From: Chlamydoabsidia padenii
Lineage: Eukaryota; Mucoromycota; Mucoromycetes; Mucorales; Cunninghamellaceae
DNA: 64,000 nucleotides
Assembly: GCA_025330725.1 (NCBI GenBank)
Contig: JAIWND010000004.1
Coordinates: 930,001-994,000 of the forward strand
Reading direction: 5' to 3'
The notes below the pieces were generated by a model. That model had not been told where the DNA came from. It made no database searches and saw only the letters and a list, made by a program, of their open reading frames with translations. Below are positions 23,168-35,135 of this stretch, piece by piece (position 1 is the stretch's first letter; the number at the start of each line of letters is the position of its first letter). Made by a program: the position numbers and the translations under genes.

Positions 23168-24142
23168 ATGAAAGTGATTATATTCGTTGTACTTGCATTA
23201 CAACTTATTGCTATAGTCAAATCACAAGACCATAGCGGTAAAGCGGACAATTCACCTTCTAATAGTGGAGACAACAATAGTATCCAACCTACTTCTTCCT
23301 CTGGTCCCCCTTCTGCTGAATCACATTCATCAGTCATTCCAACCGACAATGCATCTACTTCCAACAGTCCAACACCTACGGCTTCGCCATCGGATCAACA
23401 ACAACAACATACTACTATGACTACAACCGATATGATACCTACAGTATCTTCGACTATGACCAACAGTGATCATCCTAGAACAAAAGGTGACCAGACTCGG
23501 TTCGACAACAGCGCAACAAACAATCCTCCTTCTCCTTCTTCGCCGCCTTCTAAAACTCCTGGATCTGGTGAACATGATGGCTCTAAAGTTGATGTTGGAA
23601 AGATTGTCGGTAGTGTGGTCGGAGGTGTAGGTAAGTTGCATGAAGCATCTTTGTATACATGATCTTTGACTCATTTCTGTCTTATTCTTGCAGTGGGTGT
23701 TGCTTTCATAGGTGTGATTTTAACATGGTGGAAGCGTCGTGGTGGTTGTACTAGCAGATCAAAACTTCGACATCATGACACTATGGATGATTTGACCAAT
23801 GCCAAGTTGGAATATAATGGAACCGACCCTGATGCTTCTCCTTTCCAACGTCGAATGCCACCACCGGTGTCCCATCCTTCTACTACTGGTTATATGAATA
23901 TGGGCAACGATTCTGACACAACGGCTCCTTATATGAATCGGATGGCTGGTTATCCATCCTCTCATGTGCCTGACTCTCAATGTGGCTACTCGGATACTCA
24001 TCGACACTCTCCTTTTGAATCTGGTACTCAAGGTATACAACAACAATATTATAATACTTCCTCCACCTCTTTGCAATCGCCAAATGTCCCTGATCGTCGG
24101 GTTAAACCTGATACCGTCGACTACAAACCTCATGAAGTATAG
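23168..24142 (+). CDS. Ser/Thr/Pro-rich single-pass membrane protein, function unknown
   Basis: Two exons (23168-23630, 23694-24142) give 303 residues. An N-terminal signal peptide (MKVIIFVVLALQLIAIVKS) is followed by about 130 residues rich in Ser, Thr, Pro and Asn, suited to O-glycosylation. A membrane helix, VGKIVGSVVGGVGVAFIGVILTWW split by the intron, comes next, then a basic stop-transfer stretch and a cytosolic tail rich in Pro, Tyr and Ser. The architecture resembles fungal cell-wall sensors or mucin-like proteins, but there is no WSC or other named domain, so I do not name it. A (CA)n tract follows the stop (24164-24181). Confidence 0.8.
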
Positions 24143-24358
24143 ATTTGACTAGTAGTAGCATCACACACACACACACACACATTATAGATAATCCTTTTTA
24201 TAATACATAGCTAACTGTTACACTAGTATAGTATTGTCACCCCTTCCATTCATTATCATTCAAATCATTTAATACAATCAATAAAGACACTTTGCAAGTT
24301 GTTAACCCTACATCTTTTTTATTTATTTAACCCAACTACCAAATAAACCTATTCTATT

Positions 24359-25500
24359 CTATTCCGTGTTTGTTAATTTGACATCTTTCAACAGTAAAAC
24401 AATAGGTACATGATCACTGGCGCCCCATAATTCATGTCGAATCTTGCTAGCCACAAGGTGAGGCAACAAGTCAGGTGTCAAACAAAAGTAATCCAGTCTC
24501 CAACCAATGAGTTTTTCCCGACATCTAAATCGATAACCAAAATAAGAGAATTGACCTTTGACATCAGGATGTAAGTGTCGCCAAGAATCAATCAGTCCAG
24601 GTACAGCAGTATCTTTGTCGTAGGGTGAGAGGATCTTGGTAAAATCCGTTCGTTCTTCAATGGTGAATCCCGCAGATCGTTCGTTCGTATCAGGTTTGGC
24701 CAAATCATCTCTTGTATGAGCTACATTCAAATCACTTTTTTTTCAACAGCAACAAAAAAAAGAGAGAAAGGCATTAGTACCATTTATATATATATATATA
24801 CATATCCTAGTTAGTTGTAAATACTTTACCCAGCCCAAATCACAGATTCTCCTTTGAGTTGCAAGGCCCTAATATGTGCTTCCATCATTTCATCGAATTT
24901 TTGCTTGTTGGACAATCGCACTAATTTTTCCCCAGCATTAGGTGAGTAGCAGCAAATCAAAGTAAACGAAGCAAAAGTAGCAGTGATCACCCGGCCACGC
25001 GATTGGGATTCATAACCAGGAAGACCATACACCACTTGACTTGGTTTGTATTTTGAGAAGATCGCAACACCACCTATACATCCCAATAAAAAAAAAAACT
25101 GTTAGTATCTTATACTATTTACAGATCTTCTTTTATTACCGTATCCTTTTTTTTCTTCAAACGCCCAGTACCGATACTTGTACACCTTATCGTTGACAGC
25201 TGTGGACAAAGGAGCATTCACCTTGGTTTCTTGTATACACAGGATATCCGCATCTTCCGCCTTGACGTAATCATGGAAGCCCTTCTTGATACATGCATTA
25301 AGACTGGCGACATTGTAGGAGGCGATGGTGATGGTGCCTTTCTTGTCTTGATCGTTGATTACCACAGGATTAGGGAACGTCATATTGTTGGGCATGGTTG
25401 GATCAATAGGGACAAAGGCCGTGGACTTTTTAGGTTTCTTTTCCGTCACTACTTCCTTTATCGTCGATTCAATGGCAGAGGCTTTGCGTTTGGGTGGCAT
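24359..25500 (-). CDS. APEX1: Apurinic/apyrimidinic endonuclease, ExoIII/APE1 family
   Basis: Three exons. The start is the MPPKRKA Met at 25500, because upstream in-frame sequence is leader-like. Exon 1 ends at 25140, exon 2 begins at 25073 and exon 3 starts near 24737. The basic N-terminus (PPKRK, KKPKK) suggests nuclear import. Catalytic blocks of the family are visible: ASYNVASLNACIKKGF, DILCIQETKVN (metal Glu), GYGGVAIFSKYKP, CYSPNAGE, GDLNVAHTRDDL, ERSAGFTIEERTDF, GWRLDYFCLTPD and GASDHVPIVL (catalytic Asp-His). It cuts 5' to abasic sites in base-excision repair. It is the ExoIII type, not the EndoIV type of yeast Apn1. The promoter carries CGGGATTTGAAAT about 95 bases upstream in sense orientation. 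Confidence 0.95.
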
Positions 25501-25588
25501 AATAATGAATGTAGAGAGGGAAGAAAACAAAAAGGGCGGCATCCCGCCTTTATGAAAAAATGAAAAAAACAAAAATGGCGACCTCTTC

Positions 25589-25601
25589 ATTTCAAATCCC
25601 G
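25589..25601 (-). promoter_or_regulatory. CGGGATTTGAAAT element upstream of the AP endonuclease gene
   Basis: On the minus strand the element reads CGGGATTTGAAAT, about 90-100 bases upstream of the ATG at 25500 and in sense orientation. Confidence 0.5.
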
Positions 25602-27644
25602 ATTTCCTAATGGGGTGAGTGCCTAGTTTGATGGAGGTGAGGAACATTGAAAACAAGTATGGCTTTACAAAAGTTTTGAAATCAGTATATTTGGATAGCG
25701 TGAATAACCTTTACTTGTCGGATGCACAACAGTCAAAGAATGATATATTAAAACTCATTCCCGAGCTTTTCCGACTGACGTTCCATTTGATCCTTTTGTA
25801 GGTAGATGCTTTCTCTTTATGCATGATATTGTTGAGGTCGAAATGGATTCAACAAGAGTGACATTGAGCTCTCATGTAAAACTGACCGACCGATCGTACA
25901 GGTTAATGCTTGATGGTTTTCAATAAATGTATGCTATCTTTCATACCGAAGAGATAATTAGGACACGTTTTCCCTCTCTCTTTTTTTATTTCAATACCAT
26001 GCTGAACGTTACATTCCTGATCGTCCAGATATGATTCCCATCCACTCGAAATTTGAAACCCCGATTCATGCGTAGATCTCCTTTCCCAAGTTTCATTATT
26101 ACTTTATTATTTATCAAAAAAGGAATGGTGATGATGATTTTCTAATAGTTATTACTAACTATCCCTATTTTTCCTACTTTTGGTTACGTTATATCATTCA
26201 GGTTTCTTTACGCCAAGTATGATATAATCTTGATGAAAATACAGTAGTCGATCGATTCATCGAACCAAAGAATCGAGACCCCTCAAAAGAACCATGATTC
26301 TCATGCATTTGTGAAATTGAATCCATGTACCCTATGTTTTACTTTGTTTCATGAGGATATGATGTTGTTCACGAATTGAGAATGACTTCCATGAATGCAT
26401 TTGTTGTATTACTTTTTTTAAAATAAAGTGGGCCCTGAAAGTTTTCTTAATATAGATTCAAAACCCGCTGAGCCGAGCTTTTCATTTCCCCAAATGCAGA
26501 TCGGTTTGAACCCTTTGTTTCCCCCCAAACAGGGAGAAAAAGAATGAATTAGAGAAAGCGGGAAGGAAAAATAGATCTTATATAACCACAAAGGTAATCA
26601 CACATGTGTTTCTTTCATAGAATACAACTGAATAAGCAACCCAATTGACATGATATCATATCACCCCGTGAATAAAATACATAAACACGGAAGGTTGGGT
26701 CCGAGAAATCGGTGCTAAAAAGGAGTCAACCATTATTACTTTTCAAAAAAAAAAAGCATGAACATAACACGAGTAATCGTTGTACGAAACCACACCATCA
26801 AAGCTACACTTGATGTCTTGTGGATTTGTCTCCCTATTCCTACATACACAGTATTTGATTCATCCACATTAATGTAATAGAAACTACAGTTCCCAATCAT
26901 TTTATTATATAAGACAAGTTAAAAAAGATATAATATCAACAAAAGAGGCAAGTCAGACGATGACAAGGTCGGTAAAATAAATAAAAAAGGAGTAAGATGA
27001 AAGGGGATGGGGGGAGGAAATACAATGGAGTTAAGCTATTTTAAGTTTGACGTTAAACAATACACCAGATTGGAGGTTTCATTTACTTTGTCACCATAAG
27101 GGTTATTCATCCAGTAGTCCAGGTTGATTGATACAGTGAACCTTGAACAGGCATCACAATCCGCTGATTTCATATCCATAGTCCATTCTTGGATCAGCTA
27201 CTAATTTATAGATAGAAGAGTGTGATGGTATCCAGTTATCCCCCCTCCCAGTCAAACTACATGAAAGAAAAAGAGAAATCAGTCAGTCAGTACCTTTGCC
27301 AAATTATTCATTTTCATCAAAAAAAAGAGAATATTGTTCTACTTACTGTATTACCAAGTCGCATTCATTGTCGTTTTATCTTGGTGTAGACTTCTTTCCC
27401 CTTGTCCATGGTAATAGGAAGAATGGTAGTCGTGTCGCTAACTTTGGTGGCACAGGGATGGATTCTTTATCGGTTCGGACTGTTTCAAAGAGTCGTTCGT
27501 TGTATTTGTTGATTATCTACCGCAAGGGGGGAGGGGAGGAATCATCCACAATATATCCATTCGCAAAGCTATCATAGTCAAAAGAATATAAAGATCAAGT
27601 GGAAGAGGGAAAAAAAAAGAAGGTAAAATGAAATGGCGGCTGAA

Positions 27645-27658
27645 GTCGGAATTTGAAT
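27645..27658 (+). promoter_or_regulatory. Variant CGGAATTTGAA element upstream of BUD13
   Basis: GTCGGAATTTGAAT lies about 110 bases before the BUD13 ATG, in sense orientation. It differs from the common form at one core base. Confidence 0.4.
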
Positions 27659-27763
27659 ATTTCACTACGACAAGACAGATTTGAGATTTTTATTTCTCTT
27701 TCCTCTTTCTTTCGCTTTTTGAAAAAAAAAACAAACCGTTCAAGCCAGCACCACCAAACGACA

Positions 27764-29152
27764 ATGGAAGACGAATTTATAGATCAAACCGACCGTGAAG
27801 CTCTTCTTCGACAAAAGTATCTGACACGAGCACCAGGGGACGCCGCCACTAAAGCCTATATTGCGAGCAAATACCTGATTGGACACGACGATGACGAAAA
27901 GAAGCGAAAGAAGAAGAAAGTCAGCAGTGGACATAAAGTACAACAAGTTGGCAACATTGGAATTGTAGATGAAGACGACTGGGGTTGGTCCAATGATAAA
28001 ACGACAACTAGCAGCAGCAACAAGAAACGGAAAAAGCGGTCAACAACAACAACAACAACAGCAGATCAATTAGCACAACCCAGCAATTGGAGAACTACAG
28101 CAGTCAAAGTGATGGATGAAGATGAAGAAGATGAAGAAGACAAACCTGTGGTGGTACAAGACAAAAAGACAGCTCTCATGACTAGTGGACCAAGAATGTC
28201 TAGTGGACAAAAAGCGGGGTTATTAACAAGTAAAGAAATCCAACAAGAAGCAGCTCGGGCCAAGGAATTGGAACGACGGGCAATGGAACGAATGGCGGCC
28301 GAAGCACAAGGTGGTGATGAAGAAGAAACAATCTATCGTGATAATACTGGCAAGAAGATTGATCCTAAATTGATAAAGGCGGAGGAAGCAAGGAAACGTA
28401 AATTGGAAATCGAACGACAAGAACGGAAAATGGAATGGGGTAAAGGCTTGGTACAAAGGAACGAACAAGAACAACGACGAAAACAACTGGAGGAAGAAAC
28501 TCACAAACCATTGGCTAGGTAAGAGAAACAGAAAAAAAAAAAAAAAAAAAGGGTTGGAAAAAGAAAAAAGGAGAAAGTAACAAGAGAGAGAGAGAAAGAG
28601 AGGGGGAAAGAGTTGTGTATATATCCATATATATATATTAAACCTTGATAAAATGGATGGGGAGTGAAAATAGGGACGGGTGGAACGGGAGATGTCAAAT
28701 AGCAATTTACTAATGACTTTATTTTATTATATAATTTGTGATTTATAGGTATGTGGATGATGATGATTATAATCAGGGACTTAAAGACCAAGATAGATGG
28801 AATGATCCTGCTGCGGGGTTTTTAACAGTAAGTATAATAAAAATAAAGTAAAAGAATGAATGAATGAATGAATGAATAGGAGGGGGAGGGGAAAGAAAAA
28901 GGATATAGTGAATTAACCGTGTTTATGATATTTATTTAGAAAAAGTCAAGATCGTCTTCATCTTCAGGAAAAGTATTGTCAAGACCAATGTATAAAGGAC
29001 CATGGAAACCAAATCGATTTATGATACAACCTGGCTATCGATGGGATGGTGTGGATAGATCTAATGGATATGAAGATCAATTCTTATTACAACAAAACAA
29101 GAACAAATCACTAGCAGCTGAAGCTCATGCATGGTCAACCGAAGATATGTGA
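27764..29152 (+). CDS. BUD13: BUD13/CWC26-like pre-mRNA splicing factor (RES complex)
   Basis: Three exons (27764-28518, 28749-28827, 28940-29152) give 348 residues. The start is the ATG of MEDEFIDQTDREALLRQKYL; the frame is open upstream but leader-like. The conserved C-terminus is complete: RPMYKGPWKPNRFMIQPGYRWDGVDRSNGYE. Upstream lie GLLTSKEIQQEAARAKELER and ETIYRDNTGKKIDPK, also family blocks. The N-terminal half is highly charged and disordered, with KKRKKKK tracts that suit nuclear import. BUD13 works with Pml1 and Snu17 in the retention-and-splicing complex of the activated spliceosome, helping weak-intron splicing. Intron 1 holds a poly-A run and a (GA)n tract; intron 2 a GAAT repeat. 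Confidence 0.94.
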
Positions 29153-29853
29153 TGTACATCAATTGGAATTGTCTGTGTGTATTCGGAACAAACTCCTTCT
29201 CTCTCTCTCTCTCTATCCCTTTACTTCTTCACTCTTTAACTTTAGTTATAGCTCTCTCCCTTCTTCCCCTTTTGTATTGTTTACTCCTATCATATGACTC
29301 TCTTCCCCCCCCCATCATATTGTTGAATAACTAATAAAATAAAATAATGATCTCCTTATAGTTAGATTCTCTTCTATTCTCCTTCTTCTTGTGTAAAACC
29401 GTCAGGAATAAACTTTGTTTTTGAATCTACTCTTTAAATACTAACACTTTTTTGTTGACGATTTTGACGGCCGCTTGATCTCCCTATTTAGACTTTCTTA
29501 AATGAAAGTGTTCAGGGGGTAAATCACCAATGGGTACTATTACTTGTAAAAGAAAGTAAAGGGAGGTAACGTTGTACTTGACAGCTAATCCAATCATATT
29601 CGTTGCATTAAATCAGACTTTTTTTTTTTCTTTCATTTTAAAAGACAACAACACAAGCAAAACCATCTTTGATTGAAGGAGGTTAACAAAAAAAAAAAAA
29701 CTTTTTTCAGTAGACGGACATTGAAAAATTTGATCCCTTGATTTTGACGATTTGCATATAAATACACATCCTCTTTTTTGTCAAATTGACAAGGTATCTT
29801 TTTTTTCATTTTAATACATTTCTATTCCAACTTTATTGTTTTTGACAAATATC
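29153..29853. other. Intergenic region upstream of the homeodomain gene
   Basis: About 700 bases. It has poly-T and poly-A tracts near 29620 and 29686, and a TATAAATA-like stretch near 29757. A T-rich leader precedes the ATG at 29854. No gene is seen. Confidence 0.5.
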
Positions 29854-30621
29854 ATGATTCACTCTACTACTACCACTAGTTCAACTTGCTCTCTTCCTCC
29901 CATTTCGGACATTTTCGCTCTTCCTCATCGGGATTTGAATTCCTCGACGTCGGGCATGAATTATCATCAGATGACCATGGATTACAATCATCATACTAAT
30001 ACTAATTATAACAACACTCATCAGCGGGAAAGAACAACCTCAAGCAGCAAAATGTCAGGTTATTACCCTCCATTAAAAGCCAAGCGTAAGCGAGCCTCGC
30101 CTTCTCAATTATCTGTATTGAACCGAGTCTTCAGTCAAACCTATTTCCCGTCCACTGAGCTCCGAATCGAATTGGGAAAACACCTGGGCATGAGCCCTCG
30201 TACGGTACAAATTTGGTTCCAAAACAAAAGACAATCCTTACGGTCAAGAACTCGTCGGTACTCTTTCTCATCCATGGAATACGAAGAAGAAGAAAATGGT
30301 GAAGAAGAAAGAAATGCATCGTCCTATTGTCATAATAATAATACTGCCCAACGATATCCATCAGGTTGTCCTTCCTCTCCACCTTGGACTCCGACAGGTT
30401 CCGCTGATCTTGAATACCCATTCATTCTTCCTCCTTCTTCTTCCCCTTCATCTTCAGAATCATCCTCTTCTTCTTCTTCCTCCCCATTAATGATGGATAC
30501 TCTTCATCATCACAAGATTAATTTGCCTCCACTTCGCTTACACCAAAACTCTTACTATCCACCAAGCCCACCATCATCAACATACCCAAGTCCAATCTCG
30601 ATCGACTCTATTCTGCAATAA
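29854..30621 (+). CDS. Homeodomain transcription factor
   Basis: Single exon, 255 residues from the ATG at 29854 (the frame is open further only from a TTG). The homeodomain lies at about residues 78-136: KRKRASPSQLSVLNRVFSQT then YFPSTELRIELGKHLGMSPR and the recognition helix TVQIWFQNKRQSLRSR. The WFQNKR core and three-helix spacing without extra loop residues mark a typical, non-TALE homeodomain. Flanks are low-complexity: Thr/Ser, His, a Glu patch and a long Ser run (about 200-215). In fungi such proteins control cell cycle, phosphate or development genes (Yox1, Pho2 relatives); no target can be assigned here. The coding sequence happens to contain a copy of the recurrent element at 29929 (encoding HRDLN), probably by chance. 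Confidence 0.93.
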   Translation: MIHSTTTTSSTCSLPPISDIFALPHRDLNSSTSGMNYHQMTMDYNHHTNTNYNNTHQRERTTSSSKMSGYYPPLKAKRKRASPSQLSVLNRVFSQTYFPSTELRIELGKHLGMSPRTVQIWFQNKRQSLRSRTRRYSFSSMEYEEEENGEEERNASSYCHNNNTAQRYPSGCPSSPPWTPTGSADLEYPFILPPSSSPSSSESSSSSSSSPLMMDTLHHHKINLPPLRLHQNSYYPPSPPSSTYPSPISIDSILQ

Positions 30622-32582
30622 TTCTTGCTTTTCCTTGTATTTCAAACTCCACATACTTTCATTTCTTCCTCCTTCTTTTCCTCCACCACCCCTCTCTCAT
30701 TCTTTATGTTATCTTAGTATAGGTCACAAAGTACTGTATGCAACCTTTAATTCACTATTATTCCCCATCATTATTCTATTATCATCTTATTGATTTATAT
30801 TTAAGCAACTGTGCCAGATTGATTTATGTTTTTGTTCCCCACTGTTTTTATGTTATATAGTTATTACTCATGTTACCCTACTCATCGTTAATGTATATGT
30901 TCTTTTTATTCTTTCATCTTATCATCCATTTTGCAAATAAATCTATCTTCAATCATTCATTGTTTCCGCATGCAATATGCATGAATTTCTTTTTCAAAAC
31001 CCGACCCGAACTTTGTTCCTTTACCCCTGAATCTCCTATTTCGTTAACCTGCTGAATAAAATCTCTTTGTCTTTTTGTTTCCCCGACAAAGAAAAAATTT
31101 CAAGGAGATTGGGTTTGAAGTTTGCATGAAAAGAAGGGAGGTGTTAAGTGATATTATGTACAGCCCCCTCCAAAATATGCTCATGATGGGCGAGTTGATA
31201 TCCAAATGTGGATAGAGAGAAACAAAAAAAAAAAAAAAAAAACCAGTTCTTTAGAATACATGTAACGTTATTGACATGAGTCTCGACGCGCGAAAAAGCG
31301 AAATAGAATTATGATGTCTCACTATCATAGGGGAAAATGATATACAGTAGCATGATCCTTTTTTTTTTTATTATTATTAAGCTTAACATATGTATACTCT
31401 CTTCTTTAGCATAAAAAAAGGAGAAGGGAATGAGATCTTTAAGAGGAGATACTAGAAAAGGTGATTTCATAACAATGTGAGTGAATCAAGGGTTGAAATC
31501 CCGCCTTGGTTTAATGCACTTTTCTCAAGAGATTTACATCTTCAAACACTATCCTTACGCCTTTCTATGGTAAGAACAATACTATACTCCTTTACTTGTC
31601 TGTTTTTAATGAAGATATATTGAGGTATGAAATCAATTTGTAAAAGGCGTCCACCAAATAGTATTGTAGGATTTGATGATGAGATAATGATGTCGATGAT
31701 GGCGATCCTGATGATCGCGGGCATGATTAGTTTAATTACTGATGATCGAAATGAAACTTGTTTACCTTATCATATGATTATCTCCATTATATATATATAA
31801 AAGAACGATCGGCATCGCGGAGAGAGAGAGAGAGAGAGATTGACAGGTGAAAATGCACTGTATAACGCCACCTAGTCATACATTCACGATTCAAATGCAA
31901 AAACCCATATGATCAAATGAATATGCATTCATATTATAGTATTAAAAAGTAATGTGGTCGATAAAAGTTTTGTGTAATGAGAATGCTTAATCGCTTTATC
32001 TTGTTCATGCATAAAAGAATTTTGAAGCGGCGATTTACAATTGAGTAAGCACAGATGAAATCATCCAACTCCCCAAGAAACTGCATTTTCACATTGTGTA
32101 CCAGAACTTGTTCACGAGAAAGCACCAAAACCTGTCTTCCTTGAATTTACTTGGTCATATACTCGATTCACAAGGATCCCTTGCCCCGTTTTGCATTATC
32201 TCGTCTTATATAAAAGGCAACTCCACACAGAGTTCATAGTCTAGTTGCGACCCCTCTCCCTCCTACCTACATTGAATAGTGCCTTTTTGATCTGTTCCTA
32301 TATTATTCTTTTCATCAAGATGCTTCTTTCTCCACACTTTTTGTGTTATCACTTGCCCATTTTTTCCTTTAGGGCAATGCATATGCAACATTTTATAAAG
32401 TCTACCCAACCACTTTATCACATTTTTACTTGTTTTGCATGAAGAAACGAGGAATCCCTTATTACTAAAACTTTAACCCTAACTCTATGAAAGGGGATCT
32501 CTAGTGAAGAAGAAAAAAATAGAAGACAACATCAACCACACCACAAATACACGTTACATTGTTCTTTATTAATACATTTAAA

Positions 32583-32619
<37 letters not shown>

Positions 32620-34040
32620 TATATGATATTCTAACAACTAAGGATCCTGGTTTACCTGTTGTTTCATGTTGGATAATGTGCTGTATTTTTTTAAAAAAAA
32701 AAGAAGATTGTTTTAGTAACATGGAAGGAGAAAGAGAGAGAGGAGGTTTTACTTTTGGGGCACGGATTGCATTGCATGATGCCCGATGAGAATACGTAAG
32801 CCGACTATACCGACAGCAACACCTAGGTCGGGGTATACTACTATGGAACAAAAGTATGTTAGTTAGGATCTGAGATTCCATCAACATCAGTCCACTGCAA
32901 AAGCACGCTTTCTAACTAATCCATTTGATGTCATACCCGCCCCTTCCAATCATGATACAATCAGCGCAAGTATTTCTTGCAAACGGTGGATGTTTTCTAG
33001 TACATAATATTCAAGATAATAGACTTTATTAGTAGATTTTTTAATATTACCTCAACCTGTTTCTGGTCAAAGAGCATGACCTTGCTATAATATGTTGATA
33101 CCCTGAAAGATAAACAAAAAGTATACGGTCAAGTTTGTGCCAGTTGAATGCATTTTCCTTTTTACCTTGACCAATCCCATGGATTTCATTGTGTGATTTC
33201 TATAGCACGATCCAAATTAAAAGAGTGTTAAAAGTAAGGGGTCGGATGTTTTTTTTTTTTTTTGTTTTTTTTGTTACGTTACCTCCTTTCCATCGGCAAC
33301 CATAAGCTATATTACAAGCTCTAGCAAGTAACAAATATGTAATTTGATAGCTTTTCTTGTAGTACTGACAAGTGAATGTCATATTGTAAGATGGATGTAT
33401 TCATTAGAAAGAAGAGGGAAAGAAAGCGCTTGCATGGGTAACTTAAAATTTTTCGTCGAATAAGCGGAGGATGAAATATCAGTTAATATTATGTGGGAAG
33501 TATGTGGTTTCCTTTTATTTTTCACTTACCGTTGGCCGAATCCCCGTACCCATCCCTCTCAAAGGAGGGGTGCCAGCCATATTCTCATCCAAGAATTGAC
33601 TGACAAGTTGTTGTTGTTTGGGTGGGCATCCCCAAGGAAAGCTGAGAAAAATTTAAAAAGCTCTTTTATATGGTGTGAAAAAGAAAAAATCAGATGATCA
33701 AAACCCATGCATTGTCAAATTATAACAATCTTATACAGGCCATCATAGTTCGCATTAATGAGATGAAGCCTATAGGAAGTCACTCGGGCTAAAGGTTGCC
33801 CTAATCGACGAAAATTCAAATACTCTGCTTGTATGATTTCGGGAGTTAAAAAAGAAAAAAAAAGTAATTAAACGCCCGTCGGAATATTCATTGAGTTTTG
33901 CTCTCATGTGTATCAGCATCAAAGGATCGAATTCCACCATCACTATACGAATTCATTTGTCATGGTATCGAAAAACCCACAAGCAATGTCTTGTTCTGTG
34001 GTAGAGTGGTATGGAACTGATTTTCTTTTTAGTATGAGTC
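30622..34040. other. Gene-poor region with possible degraded spliced gene
   Basis: No confident gene. The region has recurrent-element sites at 30990 and 31496, (GA)n at about 31820-31840, and (TA)n at 32588-32618. At 32.7-33.9 kb on the minus strand several donor/acceptor pairs and peptide-like stretches appear, for example one reading QQQLVSQFLDENMAGTPPL near 33560-33640. Joining them in one frame needs at least one stop codon, so I treat it as unresolved: a pseudogene, a non-coding transcript or chance. Confidence 0.35.
32588..32618. repeat. (TA)n microsatellite
   Basis: About 15 uninterrupted TA units in non-coding DNA. Similar tracts are at 11826-11845, 24787-24800, 40438-40463 and 63224-63250. 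Confidence 0.9.
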
Positions 34041-34049
34041 AGGCGCATG

Positions 34050-35135
34050 GGATTTTGGAAGAGCCCTACTCGCTCAATTGTCAACAGATGCTAATGATTA
34101 AAATGGCGATGTGGACATTATAGCATATTTCCAACATATTTTACCGCTAAAACTAAGCTCCAAAACCCTTGTGTCGCTATGTTCAGACTGGCGATGACTT
34201 TTAACTGTCCTTTATAAGAAAAAAAAAAAAAGTACGAAGAGGAACCAAATTTCATTTTCAGATCCCGCCTGCCTCTATTAAGATTTGGGAAGGGCTTTAC
34301 TTGCTCCATTGTCAACGAATGCTAATGATTAAAGTGGTGATATGGACATTATAGCATATTTCCAACATATTTTAGCGCAAAAGCCAAGCCCCAAGACCCT
34401 TGTGTCGGTCAGTCCAGACTTGTGATGACTTTTACATGTCATTTGCAAAAAAGAAAATGGACAGACGAGATCGAACTTGATTCAACCCCGCTTACCCTTT
34501 GCCTTGAATCTTGAAAGAGTTCTACTGCCTAAATGGACAAGTGATGCTAATGACAAAAGTGACCATGAGCATTCCTTAGCCTGCCTCCAACAAAGTTTAC
34601 ATAACGGCCATTGTACCAAGTCCACTGTATGGAGCAGCATAGCCTCAAGATCGTTTTACCCTGACTTTTGTGAAAAAAAGTTGCAGAATAAAAATTGACC
34701 CACAAAACAAAACTTGGTTCAAAACCCGCTTACTCTCGCCTGGAATCTTGAGAGAGCTCTACTGCCTTAACGAACAAGCGATGCTAATGACAAAAGTGAC
34801 CATAAACATTCCTTAGCCTGCCTCCAACAAAGTTTACATAACGGCCATTGTACCAAGTGCCTTTTATGGAGCAATATAGCCTCAAGATCGATTAAAAAAT
34901 GGACAGACGAGACCAAAATTAAATTCATTTTCAGATCCCGCCTGCCTCTGCTAAGATTTGCAAAAGCACTACTCGCTCCAATTGTCAACGAATACTATTG
35001 AGTAAAGTGGCGATGTGGACACTATAGCATATTGCCAACATAAGTCACCACAAAAGCCAAGCTCCAAGACCCTTATGTCGGTCAGTCCAGACTTGCGGTG
35101 ACTTTTACCTGTACTGTACTTTGTAAGAAAAAAAA
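34050..35135 (+). repeat. Dispersed A-tailed repeat family, five tandem monomers
   Basis: Same family as at 12.1-13.0 kb. The order is A, A, B, B, A type: about 34050-34230, 34260-34460, 34480-34690, 34715-34890 and 34925-35135. Heads read TTCAGATCCCGCCTGCC (A) or TTCAAAACCCGCTTAC (B), and most tails end in A-tracts after CTTTGCAAAA or TTTGTGAAAA. The fourth monomer lacks its end and runs into the fifth. The linker GTACGAAGAGGAACC at 34232 is the inverse of GGTTCCTCTTCGTAC at 12268 and 40420. Confidence 0.72.

Larger units (their letters stand above)
25501..27763. other. Intergenic region without a recognised gene
   Basis: About 2.3 kb. Besides the APE promoter element it has related sites near 26052 (TTTGAAACCCCGATT), 26457 (TTCAAAACCCGCTG) and 27645 (GTCGGAATTTGAATAT). 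Several short stretches on the minus strand at 27.05-27.6 kb read like peptide, but in more than one frame and with stops, so no gene is called. Possible degraded coding DNA. Confidence 0.4.

Noticed and set aside
27050..27600. Peptide-like stretches on the minus strand upstream of BUD13
   Set aside because: Two different frames look equally protein-like and both hit stops; no splice model joins them.
28223..28705. 160-codon minus-strand frame over the BUD13 gene
   Set aside because: Antisense shadow of the charged BUD13 exon and its purine-rich intron; Phe/Leu-rich low complexity.
29929..29943. Recurrent element copy inside the homeodomain coding sequence
   Set aside because: It encodes part of HRDLN in the open frame; a regulatory role is less likely than chance at this one site.
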